Positions 13,877 to 21,108 of a stretch of 24,076 bases of DNA are shown piece after piece. The notes beneath the pieces were generated by a model. The model was not told the origin of the DNA and did not search any database. It worked only from the letters and a program-made list of their open reading frames with translations. The position numbers and the translations under genes were made by a program. Within the stretch, counting starts at the first letter, position 1. Each line of letters begins with the position of its first letter. The stretch is from Bacillota bacterium (GTDB taxonomy: Bacteria; Bacillota; Clostridia; Oscillospirales; Acutalibacteraceae), in assembly GCA_023401495.1 (NCBI GenBank), contig JAEXDU010000131.1, forward strand, positions 1 through 24,076, written 5' to 3'.

Positions 13877-14621
13877 CCGCAGGGCCGAAACAAAAACGAA
13901 AAATGGCGCCGGTTTCGTACAGCGGCCGGGGGCCGATCTTCAGGCGCTGAATTTTACGCTCTCTCACGAGATTAAGGCTCCGGTGCGGGCGATCGATGGA
14001 TATGCGCGCATTTTCCTTGAGGATTACGGCGGACAGATCGATCCGAATGGTCTCTCGCTGATTCTGAATATCCGTGAAATTTGCCGTGATACGCTCACGC
14101 TCATTAATCAGCTTTTGGAGTATACGCGCCTGTCCGAGATTGAGCCGGTCAAAGAGACCGTCGATCTGCAGCAAATGATCCGGACGGTTTTTAAAAAGCT
14201 GGTGGAGGGATATACGGAGAAGGATCAGGAGGCTGTGCTGATTTTCGGGGAAGAAATCCCCTTTGTGCTGTGCGACCGCACGCTGATGCGGCAGATCGTG
14301 ATCAACATTCTCTCGAACGCGCTGAAGTTCACCCGGGAGGAGAGCAAGGCCGTTATTACGGCAGGCTTTCACCGGGAAAAGGGGGAGGACGTTTTTTATA
14401 TTCGCGATAATGGCGTGGGATTTGATATGGAGTACTCGGAAAATTTATTCGGGATGTTCCAGCGCATGCACTCCGAAAATGAGTTTGAAGGGAGCGGCGT
14501 AGGGCTTTTCATTGTAAAAAGCCTGATCCAGAAGATGGGCGGCAAGGTCTGGATTATCGGCGAGGTGGGAAAAGGCGCGAGCCTGTTTTTCACCCTGCCG
14601 CCAGAAAATATTCTAAGATGA
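13869..14621 (+). CDS. soluble sensor-less histidine kinase
   Basis: This 250-residue protein starts at an ATG that overlaps the JAMM stop. It has no transmembrane segment and only about 25 residues before the dimerisation domain. The H-box FTLSHEIKAPVRAIDGY has phospho-acceptor H33. It resembles the phytochrome-type SHDLKAPLRAI variant. The ATPase domain has an N-box with N150 (VINILSNALKFT), the G1 box RDNGVGFD (179-186) and the G2 box GSGVGLFIVKSL (208-219). Without PAS, GAF or HAMP domains its input must come from partner proteins or cytosolic chemistry. Tight coupling to a JAMM protease is unusual. It lies directly before the AraC-type response regulator gene. Confidence 0.88.
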   Translation: MDDRRAETKTKNGAGFVQRPGADLQALNFTLSHEIKAPVRAIDGYARIFLEDYGGQIDPNGLSLILNIREICRDTLTLINQLLEYTRLSEIEPVKETVDLQQMIRTVFKKLVEGYTEKDQEAVLIFGEEIPFVLCDRTLMRQIVINILSNALKFTREESKAVITAGFHREKGEDVFYIRDNGVGFDMEYSENLFGMFQRMHSENEFEGSGVGLFIVKSLIQKMGGKVWIIGEVGKGASLFFTLPPENILR

Positions 14622-14654
14622 TTGCCGCAGCGGATGTATGGAGGTGAATACCAA

Positions 14655-15764
14655 ATGTATCGGGTGCTTTTGGTGGATGATTGGGAGATCTTTCTCACCG
14701 AAACAAAACGGCTGAGGGTCTGGGGCGAAGAGTCGGGCTTTGAGGCGGCAGCGAGCGCCGCGAACGGAAAAGAAGCGCTTGAGCTTCTGCACTGTGAAAA
14801 GTTCGACTTGGTTCTGACGGATATCCGTATGCCGGTGATGGATGGCCTGCAGCTTTTACGCCGGATCAAAAGGGAGAAATGCTGCCCCTGCGTCGTCCTG
14901 CTCAGCGAATACTGCGAATTCCGCTATGCCCGTCAGGGCATTGTGCTCGGTGCGTTTGATTATCTGGTGAAACCTCCGGAAGAAAGCGCGCTGCTGGAAC
15001 TGTTCGGCCGTGCCCGCAGCTTTCTGGATTCTCTCAGCCGTGAAAACGAGTCCGTGCCCGCAGCGGAAATCGCCGCCGGCTGGGAGTATCCGCAGGAGGA
15101 AGAAAAGCACATATCGGACGCTCTGCAGCGCCGCAGGCCGGACACACTTTCCCTGTTCTGCAGCACGGTCGATCATCTTTACGGCATGATGGAGGACAAT
15201 GTCATCCGGGCCGATCTGATGGCGCGGCGGCTGTATCACAATGTGGTGGATGCGGCATACGTTCGGTTTCCGTGGCTGGCCAATTATATTGATTCCCTCT
15301 TTTTCGATCTCGCGGATTTCCCCCACGAGGGAGAGAACGACGCGTACCGCGGTTTCTATTGCGAAAAAATAGATTTTTTGCTGCACTTTATCAAAAAGTT
15401 TCTGCCGGAATCAGAGAATGACATCATCGGCGAAATCTGCTCCTATGTCCTTTCCCACCCGGAAGCGGACCTGAAGCTGAAGGTTCTGGCACAGAAATTC
15501 TATATGAACCCCACTTATTTGAGCAGTACCTTTCCCGTTAAGACCGGAATGCATTTCAATGATTATGTGACGCAGGTGAAAATGGCGCGTGCGAAATATC
15601 TGCTCCGAAATACCGGTCTTAAAATTTACGATGTGAGCTACCGGCTTGGATACCATGATATCGACTATTTTTCCAGGCGCTTTAAGAAGTACTACGGGAG
15701 AAGCCCTGTGGCCTATCGAAGCATGAAAGACGCGCAGGAGAATAAAAACAAGGCGATGAAATGA
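14655..15764 (+). CDS. YesN-type response regulator with AraC DNA-binding domain
   Basis: This 369-residue protein starts at ATG 14655, chosen because GGAGGTG lies 8 nt upstream; the in-frame TTG at 14622 is less convincing. The receiver domain spans 1-120 with acidic D8-D9, phospho-acceptor D56 (LVLTDIRMP) and K106 (DYLVKPP). A variable alpha-helical linker follows. The C-terminal about 100 residues hold two AraC helix-turn-helix units: LKVLAQKFYMNPTYLSSTF, then IYDVSYRLGYHDIDYFSRRFKKYYGRSPVAYR, the signature of the family. It is likely the output of the adjacent kinase. It is a candidate regulator of the divergent and downstream sulfur operons, but nothing in the sequence proves its targets. 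Confidence 0.9.
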   Translation: MYRVLLVDDWEIFLTETKRLRVWGEESGFEAAASAANGKEALELLHCEKFDLVLTDIRMPVMDGLQLLRRIKREKCCPCVVLLSEYCEFRYARQGIVLGAFDYLVKPPEESALLELFGRARSFLDSLSRENESVPAAEIAAGWEYPQEEEKHISDALQRRRPDTLSLFCSTVDHLYGMMEDNVIRADLMARRLYHNVVDAAYVRFPWLANYIDSLFFDLADFPHEGENDAYRGFYCEKIDFLLHFIKKFLPESENDIIGEICSYVLSHPEADLKLKVLAQKFYMNPTYLSSTFPVKTGMHFNDYVTQVKMARAKYLLRNTGLKIYDVSYRLGYHDIDYFSRRFKKYYGRSPVAYRSMKDAQENKNKAMK

Positions 15765-15911
15765 TTTGCGGACGTTTTCTCGACTGTCCTGATTCCGGGA
15801 GCGGTTCCCTCAGCCGAAAAAGAAACGCAGCGCTGTTGACAAACGGGTGAAACGCCTGGGAAAATCCCTGTGTGCGTAGCCGGAAAGCGCAAACGATTGC
15901 TTAATTTTTCG
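15765..15911. other. gene-free stretch before the cys promoter
   Basis: Part of a 380-bp region without a large gene. I see no good terminator for the preceding regulator operon; a GGGA-gcgg-TTCCC hairpin lacks a T-run. A TTGACA at about 15837 has no credible -10 partner. The rest of the gap holds the cys promoter, operator and leader ORF listed separately. Confidence 0.5.
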
Positions 15912-15940
15912 TTGCAAAATCCAAATCGTTCCCGTATACT
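15912..15940 (+). promoter_or_regulatory. promoter of the sulfate uptake operon
   Basis: TTGCAA (15912-15917), an exact 17-bp spacer and TATACT (15935-15940). A predicted start near 15947 puts the shared AT-rich operator (15954-15974) at the 5' end of the transcript. Confidence 0.7.
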
Positions 15941-15953
15941 AAAGTCATATTAT

Positions 15954-15974
15954 ACATATATATTGAGTATGTTT
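15954..15974 (+). promoter_or_regulatory. cys operator matching the ssu operator
   Basis: This 21-bp element differs from the minus-strand ssu element (12373-12353) at only two positions. The common form is CATATATATTnAnTATGTTT, preceded by A. Here the dyad symmetry is slightly broken by GAG in the centre. It lies downstream of the -10 box, a position expected for a repressor. Confidence 0.55.
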
Positions 15975-15995
15975 TAGAAAGCGAGGATGATGCAA

Positions 15996-16073
15996 ATGTT
16001 GAATCAAAGCAATCTGCGCGTCCCGGCGCGCTTTCGATGTTGTACTGCTTTCATGGATACAGATCGAATGTGA
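15996..16073 (+). CDS. 25-residue leader peptide with Arg-Cys-Cys-Thr, sulfate operon
   Basis: ATG 15996 follows GAGG (15983-15986) by 9 nt. In-frame ATGs at 15987 and 15990 are too close to it. The 25-codon ORF begins MLNQSNLRVPAR and contains FRCCTAF, with tandem TGT TGT at 16038-16043 and stop TGA at 16071-16073. A GCGCG/CGCGC hairpin (16016-16020 with 16027-16031) precedes the Cys codons. GAAAGCG (15977-15983), next to the leader ribosome binding site, can pair with CGCTTTC (16029-16035) just before them. A further stem TGACCC/GGGTCA (16082-16101) lies before the binding-protein gene. The likely role is cysteine-responsive attenuation; it shares RCCT with the ssu leader. Confidence 0.65.
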   Translation: MLNQSNLRVPARFRCCTAFMDTDRM

Positions 16074-16145
16074 TGCGGCAATGACCCTGACACCCGGGTC
16101 AAAGCAATCGAAATGAAACGATAATAACGAAATGAGGGGTTTTCT

Positions 16146-17228
16146 ATGAAAAGCAGATCTTATGTATGGAAAAAAACACTGGCGCTGACAGTCGCCTTAG
16201 CTTCGATCCTGAGCGCTTTTACCGGCTGCGCCGGAACGGCTTCTACCTCGTCCGCGGCCGGGTCCGCCGCGGAATCTGCCGCGAAACCCGCTGCGGAGTC
16301 GGTGTCTATCACCAATGTTTCCTACGACCCCACGCGCGAGCTTTATGAGCAGTATAACCAGCTCTTCCAGAAGTACTGGGAGAAGGAAAACGGCCAGAAG
16401 GTGGAAATCACCCAATCTCACGGCGGTTCCGGCAAACAGGCTCGTTCCGTGCTGGAGGGCAACGAGGCTGACGTGGTTACGCTGGCGCTCGAGGGTGATG
16501 TTAACGAATTACAGAAGGCCGGCCTGATCGACGAGGGCTGGGTAAATGAATTCCCGAAAAGCAGTGCGCCCTACACCTCTACCATTGTCTTTCTGGTTCG
16601 CAAGGGAAATCCGAAGAACATCAAGGATTGGGACGATGTCGTAAAGCCCGGTGTGGAAGTGATCACTCCCGACCCCAAAAGCTCCGGCGGCGCGCGGTGG
16701 AACTTCCTGGCGGCGTGGGCTTATGCCGATAAAAAATTTGCAGGAGATGAAACGAAGGATAAAGAATTCCTGAAATCGCTGTACTCGAACGTGACCGTGC
16801 TGGATTCCGGTGCCCGCGGCGCTACCACCACCTTTGTGGAAAACGGGCAGGGCGATGTGCTGCTGGCCTGGGAGAATGAAGCATATCTTTCCCTGAAAGA
16901 GCATCCGGATACTTTTGAGATCGTCACCCCGTCCCTGAGCATTCTGGCCCAGCCGTCGGTTGCGGTAGTGGACGCCAATGTCAAAAAGCACGGGACCGAG
17001 GAAGTTTCCAAAGCGTATCTGGAATACCTGTATTCGGAAGAGGCACAGCGTCTAGAAGGCCAGAATTACTACCGCCCCTCCGATCCCGATATTCTGAAGG
17101 AATTCAGCGATACCTTTGACCTGAACGTAACGCTGGTCAATATTGACGATGATTTTGGAGGCTGGGATAAGGCAACTGAAAAGTTCTTTGCAGACGGCGC
17201 AATTTTCGATCAGATTTATAAAAAGTAA
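16146..17228 (+). CDS. sbp: sulfate/thiosulfate-binding lipoprotein (Sbp/CysP)
   Basis: This 360-residue extracellular lipoprotein has signal peptide MKSRSYVWKKTLALTVALAS and lipobox SAFTGC with C28 as the lipid site, followed by a Ser/Ala-rich linker. The sulfate-binding-family hallmarks are strong: NVSYDPTRELYEQYN, QSHGGSGKQARSV, KSSGGARWNFLAAWAYA and the C-terminal region around FDLNVTLVNIDDDFGGWDKA. It should capture sulfate or thiosulfate for the CysT/CysW/CysA complex encoded next. GAGGGG lies just upstream of ATG 16146. Expression is probably governed by the RCCT leader and the AT-rich operator. Sulfate versus thiosulfate preference cannot be told. Confidence 0.95.
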   Translation: MKSRSYVWKKTLALTVALASILSAFTGCAGTASTSSAAGSAAESAAKPAAESVSITNVSYDPTRELYEQYNQLFQKYWEKENGQKVEITQSHGGSGKQARSVLEGNEADVVTLALEGDVNELQKAGLIDEGWVNEFPKSSAPYTSTIVFLVRKGNPKNIKDWDDVVKPGVEVITPDPKSSGGARWNFLAAWAYADKKFAGDETKDKEFLKSLYSNVTVLDSGARGATTTFVENGQGDVLLAWENEAYLSLKEHPDTFEIVTPSLSILAQPSVAVVDANVKKHGTEEVSKAYLEYLYSEEAQRLEGQNYYRPSDPDILKEFSDTFDLNVTLVNIDDDFGGWDKATEKFFADGAIFDQIYKK

Positions 17229-17267
17229 TGTGGTTGTTACCATCATCTATCATAAGGGGGGAGACAG

Positions 17268-18116
17268 GTGCCTGATTTGAAAAAGCTCTTTCAAACGCGA
17301 AAGGGCAATGTGATACCGGGCTTCGGCCTTTCCATGGGCGTTACCGTCACGATGCTCAGCCTGATTGTGCTGATCCCCCTGTTTTCGGTCTTTCTGACTC
17401 TTTCCGGTTCCACCTTTGCCGATTTCTGGCGGGTGGTCACCGACAAACAGACCGTAGCCACCTATCGGGTGAGCCTGTCCTGCGCAGGGATTGCAGCCGT
17501 CGTCAACGCGTTCTTCGGCGTCCTCCTTGCATGGATTCTGACCCGCTATCAGTTTCCGCTGCGGCGGGTGCTGGACGGCCTGATCGAGCTGCCCTTCGCT
17601 CTGCCCACCGCGGTGGCCGGCATTTCGCTGACCACCATGTATTCCGACAAGGGCTGGATTGGCAGCTGGTTTGACAAAATCGGCATCAAAATTTCTTACA
17701 CCACTACCGGCATTGTGATCGCCATGATTTTTATCGGGATTCCCTTTGTGGTGCGATCGATCCAGCCGGTGCTGGAAAAACTGAACCCACAATATGAGGA
17801 AGCGGCTTTGACTCTAGGAGCCAGCCGCTCCCGTATCTTTTTCAAGGTGATATTTCCGGAGATTCTGCCCGCCGCGCTCACCGGCTTCGGGCTGGCCTTT
17901 GCCCGCTGCATCGGCGAATATGGCAGCGTGGTGTTTATTGCGGGCAACATTCCGTATCAAACACAGATCACGCCGCTGATCATCATGAATAAGCTGGAGC
18001 AATTCAATTACGCCGCCGCTACCTCTATTGCGCTGGTCATGGTTGTTTTCGCATTCCTTCTGCTGTTCGGCATCAACCTGATTCAGGCCAGAATCAATCA
18101 AATTGCAAGGGGGTAA
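17268..18116 (+). CDS. cysT: sulfate ABC transporter permease CysT
   Basis: This 282-residue membrane protein has about six helices. The EAA loop at about 178-199 (EEAALTLGASRSRIFFKVIFPEIL) and GEYGSVVFIAGNIP (216-229) identify the CysT/CysU subunit. GTG 17268 is supported by AAGGGGGGAG at 17254-17263. It follows the binding-protein gene by 39 nt, and the cysW TTG start lies 5 nt beyond its TAA. CysT and CysW form the heterodimeric channel. Confidence 0.94.
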   Translation: MPDLKKLFQTRKGNVIPGFGLSMGVTVTMLSLIVLIPLFSVFLTLSGSTFADFWRVVTDKQTVATYRVSLSCAGIAAVVNAFFGVLLAWILTRYQFPLRRVLDGLIELPFALPTAVAGISLTTMYSDKGWIGSWFDKIGIKISYTTTGIVIAMIFIGIPFVVRSIQPVLEKLNPQYEEAALTLGASRSRIFFKVIFPEILPAALTGFGLAFARCIGEYGSVVFIAGNIPYQTQITPLIIMNKLEQFNYAAATSIALVMVVFAFLLLFGINLIQARINQIARG

Positions 18117-18121
18117 GCCGA

Positions 18122-18931
18122 TTGAGACAGAAAGTCACCAAAGGGATTCTCATCCTGCTGGGCGTGGCGTTTTTGATCGTTATGCTGGTGCTGCCCCTGG
18201 CCACCGTGCTGGTTTACGCTCTGCGCCAGGGCTGGGAGACCTTTTCTGCCGCAATTACCGATGTGTATGCGGTCAAGGCCCTGCAGCTGACCCTGCTGAC
18301 TACCGGAATTACGGTCGTTGTCAACACGGTCTTCGGTCTCTTTGCGGCCTGGACGATCAGCAAGTTTTACTTTCGGGGCAAGCAGGCGCTCACCACCCTA
18401 ATCGATATTCCCTTCTCCATTTCACCCGTGATCGCGGGCCTGGTATTTATTCTGGTGTTCGGTCGAATCGGTTGGGCCAATCCTCTTTTGGAAGCGATGG
18501 ATCTCAAAATTGTATTCGCCGTGCCCGGTATTGTGCTGGCCACTATTTTTGTGACCTTTCCTTTTGTTTCGCGCGAATTGATTCCCGTGATGCAGGCGCA
18601 GGGCAACGAGGAGGAAGAGGCCGCCGCGCTCATGGGAGCGGGGGGCTTTACCATCTTCCGCAAGATCACCTTTCCCCATATTAAATGGGCGCTGTTATAT
18701 GGTGTAATTCTCTGTACCGCCCGAAGCTTAGGGGAATTTGGTGCGGTATCGGTGGTATCCGGGCATCTGCGTGGGAAAACCAATACGCTCCCGCTTCATG
18801 TGGAAATTCTGTTCAATGAATTTCATCTGACGGCCGCCTTTGCTGTTTCCTCTATTTTGGTTCTGATCGCGGTCATCATATTGATTCTGCGCAACATCGT
18901 GGAACACCGCGTCAAGAGGGAAGAGAGGTAA
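18122..18931 (+). CDS. cysW: sulfate ABC transporter permease CysW
   Basis: This 269-residue membrane protein begins at TTG 18122. AAGGGGG lies 8 nt upstream inside the end of cysT, so the TTG start is credible. The EAA loop spans about 164-187 (EEEAAALMGAGGFTIFRKITFPHI). SLGEFGAVSVVSGHLRGKTNTLPLHVEILFNEF (202-234) is the CysW signature that separates it from CysT. The ATPase gene starts 5 nt after its stop. Confidence 0.94.
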   Translation: MRQKVTKGILILLGVAFLIVMLVLPLATVLVYALRQGWETFSAAITDVYAVKALQLTLLTTGITVVVNTVFGLFAAWTISKFYFRGKQALTTLIDIPFSISPVIAGLVFILVFGRIGWANPLLEAMDLKIVFAVPGIVLATIFVTFPFVSRELIPVMQAQGNEEEEAAALMGAGGFTIFRKITFPHIKWALLYGVILCTARSLGEFGAVSVVSGHLRGKTNTLPLHVEILFNEFHLTAAFAVSSILVLIAVIILILRNIVEHRVKREER

Positions 18932-18936
18932 ACGAT

Positions 18937-19995
18937 ATGTATGTGGAACTGCAAAATATCAATAAAAAATTCGGTGCGTATCAGGCGGCGGACAACGTCA
19001 GCTTTTCGATTGAAAAGGGCAGGCTGATCGGCCTGCTGGGTCCTTCCGGCAGCGGTAAAACCACCATTCTGCGCATCATCGCCGGGCTGGAAACACCGGA
19101 CAGCGGCACCATCATCATTAACGGACAGCGGGTGAACGATCTGCCGGCCAGTGACCGGGGAATCGGCTTTGTATTTCAGAACTACGCTCTTTTTCGCTAC
19201 ATGACGGTGTTTGACAACATCGCTTTTGGGCTTGAGGTGCAAAAGAAAGACAAAAGCTATATCAACGACCGGGTCGGGGAACTGATCAAGCTGATCGGGC
19301 TGGAGGGTCTGGAGCGCCGCCGGCCGCACCAGCTTTCCGGTGGACAGCGGCAGAGGGTGGCCTTTGCCCGCGCATTGGCGCCGAACCCCCATCTGCTGCT
19401 GCTGGATGAACCGTTCGCCGCCATTGACGCCAAGGTGCGCAAAGAGCTGCGCAGCTGGCTGCGGGAAACCATCAACAAGGTGGGCATCACCAGCATTTTC
19501 GTCACCCACGATCAGGAAGAGGCGGTCGAGGTTGCGGATGAAATCATTATCACCAATCAGGGCCGCATTGAACAGATCGGAACGCCGGTGAATATCTATA
19601 AGGATCCCGCAACCCCCTTTGCCGCAAAATTCATTGGGGAATCCATCGAGGTGGAGGATTACGGCAGACTCCACGGCTTTGAAAATGAAAAAGGCTACAC
19701 CAAGGCGGTGCTTCGGCCGGAATTTGTGCGCGTTACCAAGATCGATCAGGAGATTTACCCCTACGCTTCCGAACGCGGAGTTGTGGAGGATATCTTCTTT
19801 CGCGGCAATATGCTGGAGCTGCGGCTGAATGTCGGCGGCGTCCGGCTTGTCGCCTACCGCTCTCTGGAGGATGATCCCTTTGCTGTTGGTGAGGAAGTCA
19901 GTGTGCTGATTTACCGCCTGTATCTCTATAATGATCACCAGGTTCATCTGGTGGAGAATGCGTCCTTAAAAGGCGAGCAGACATTTGTGATTTAA
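18937..19995 (+). CDS. cysA: sulfate ABC transporter ATP-binding protein CysA
   Basis: This 352-residue ATPase has Walker A GPSGSGKT (35-42), the Q-loop FQNYALFRYMTV, signature LSGGQ (133-137), Walker B LLLLDE (153-158) and H-loop H191. A C-terminal domain of about 110 residues (from EVEDYGRLHGF) corresponds to the regulatory TOBE-like region of CysA/MalK-type subunits. FQNYALFRYMTVFDNIAFGL is the typical CysA wording. It ends the four-gene sulfate operon. The terminator at 20047-20098 follows 50 nt later. Confidence 0.95.
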   Translation: MYVELQNINKKFGAYQAADNVSFSIEKGRLIGLLGPSGSGKTTILRIIAGLETPDSGTIIINGQRVNDLPASDRGIGFVFQNYALFRYMTVFDNIAFGLEVQKKDKSYINDRVGELIKLIGLEGLERRRPHQLSGGQRQRVAFARALAPNPHLLLLDEPFAAIDAKVRKELRSWLRETINKVGITSIFVTHDQEEAVEVADEIIITNQGRIEQIGTPVNIYKDPATPFAAKFIGESIEVEDYGRLHGFENEKGYTKAVLRPEFVRVTKIDQEIYPYASERGVVEDIFFRGNMLELRLNVGGVRLVAYRSLEDDPFAVGEEVSVLIYRLYLYNDHQVHLVENASLKGEQTFVI

Positions 19996-20046
19996 AAAAT
20001 GTCTGCGGTGGCGGGGGCTTGTTTTCCAAATTCGCAGAAACAAATA

Positions 20047-20099
20047 TTTGCTGCCGGTCCGCTATCCAGATTGCTTGGCGGCTTGCGGCAAATTTTTTG
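20047..20099 (+). terminator. terminator of the sulfate operon
   Basis: TTTGCTGC (20047-20054) pairs with GCGGCAAA (20085-20092) with one G-T pair. Inside, CCG...CCA and TGGCGG can pair further. Six Ts (20093-20098) follow directly. Confidence 0.75.
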
Positions 20100-20133
20100 T
20101 CAAATAGGGAATCGCGGGACATCACCTTTGTCG

Positions 20134-20181
20134 GGAATCCGTCCTGCACCCGCGGGGGATTCGCGCAGGTGTGCGGATTCC
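20134..20181 (+). other. stable stem-loop of unknown role between the two terminators
   Basis: GGAATCCG (20134-20141) pairs with CGGATTCC (20174-20181). CCTGC (20143-20147) pairs with GCAGG (20165-20169), and a G/C-rich top is closed by CGCG repeats. The shape resembles a small structured RNA or a REP-like element. No riboswitch consensus that I know fits. Confidence 0.35.
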
Positions 20182-20202
20182 AGCTCGCTGCGGCAGGGCT
20201 GC

Positions 20203-20243
20203 AAAAAAGATCCCGCAGCATAGAGCGCTACGGGATCTTTTTT
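20203..20243. terminator. bidirectional terminator between cys and Fec-type operons
   Basis: AAAAAAGATCCCG (20203-20215) pairs with CGGGATCTTTTTT (20231-20243). Inner AGC/GCT pairing extends the stem. T-tracts occur in both directions, so it can end the minus-strand importer operon as well as any plus-strand readthrough. Confidence 0.85.
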
Positions 20244-20364
20244 GGTTCTGTTCAGGTGTTCCGCCCGGAGCTGGTTAGGGGTGCGGTTTTTATCCTGCTC
20301 AAAGAGGCTTACTGAGGAAAGTCTATAAATCGGGAGCGGGAAAGCGGGCATTGCTCCTTGTCGA

Positions 20365-21108
20365 TTACCGGAGAAAGGCGTATTGCTCTCTGCGCCCAAT
20401 TTTTACGCCGAACGCGTCTTCAATCGCGCCGGACAAAATCACCTGCTCCGGGGTTCCGGCTGTCAGCAGCCGGCCTTCCCGCATCACTGCGACCCGGTCG
20501 GCAATTTCCAGCGCCATGCCCAAATCGTGCAGAACCGCGACCACACATTTTCCCTCCTGCTTCAGCTCGGTCAAAAGTGAGAATAACTGAAGTTGATGGT
20601 TGATGTCCAGATAAGTGGTCGGTTCATCGAGCAGGATATGGCCGGTGTTCTGCGCCAGCAGCATGGCGAGATACGCCTTCTGGCGTTCCCCGCCCGAAAG
20701 CCGGGCGAGCAGCTTGTGGCTTTTTTCCTGAATCCCGGTGCGCGTCATGGCGTTTTTGGCGGCGGCCTTGTCCTCCTCCCGGTAAACGCGCGGATACCCC
20801 AGCCAGGGAAAGCGGCCGTGCAGAACCAGGGCCCCTACCGTGATATCCGGTATCGTCCTGCTCTGGGGCAGCAGAGCGATGGTTCTGGCAATGTCCGTGC
20901 GGGACATCATGGAAAGCGATTTCCCATCCGCCAGAACTTCTCCCCGTGCCTGGTTCAGCTGACCGCAGCAAAGATTGAGCAGCGTGCTTTTGCCGCAGCC
21001 GTTGGGTCCGATCACGGCAGTGATCTGCCCGTTTGGAAAGGAGAGGGATATATCATGAACCACTTCAACCCCCGGGTATCCGCCGGAAAGCTCTTTCACT
21101 TCAATCAT
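20365..21108 (-). CDS. iron-siderophore/heme/cobalamin-type ABC importer ATPase (FecE/FhuC/BtuD-like)
   Basis: This 247-residue ATPase starts at ATG 21108, with GGAGG 7 nt upstream, overlapping the permease stop as ATGATTGA. Walker A GPNGCGKS (34-41), Q82 in LLPQSRTIPDITV, signature LSGGE (137-141), Walker B HILLDE (157-162) and H194 (VLHDLGMAL) are complete. LPQ(S/N) after the Walker A region and AMLLAQNTGHILLDEPTTYLDINHQL are typical of the FepC/FhuC/BtuD class. It is the last gene of a three-gene importer operon. The ligand (ferric siderophore, heme, cobalamin or another metal complex) is not defined by sequence; the neighbouring chelatase hints at a tetrapyrrole or metal link. Confidence 0.9.
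   Translation of the reverse strand: MIEVKELSGGYPGVEVVHDISLSFPNGQITAVIGPNGCGKSTLLNLCCGQLNQARGEVLADGKSLSMMSRTDIARTIALLPQSRTIPDITVGALVLHGRFPWLGYPRVYREEDKAAAKNAMTRTGIQEKSHKLLARLSGGERQKAYLAMLLAQNTGHILLDEPTTYLDINHQLQLFSLLTELKQEGKCVVAVLHDLGMALEIADRVAVMREGRLLTAGTPEQVILSGAIEDAFGVKIGRREQYAFLR

Noticed and set aside
18823..19947. 374-codon minus-strand ORF opposite cysA
   Set aside because: It is a mirror of the CysA coding frame with no family motif of its own and no ribosome binding site.
19996..20364. Cobalamin or other riboswitch between cysA and the FhuC-type gene
   Set aside because: No B12-box or other known riboswitch core could be matched on either strand. The region is downstream, not upstream, of both flanking operons.
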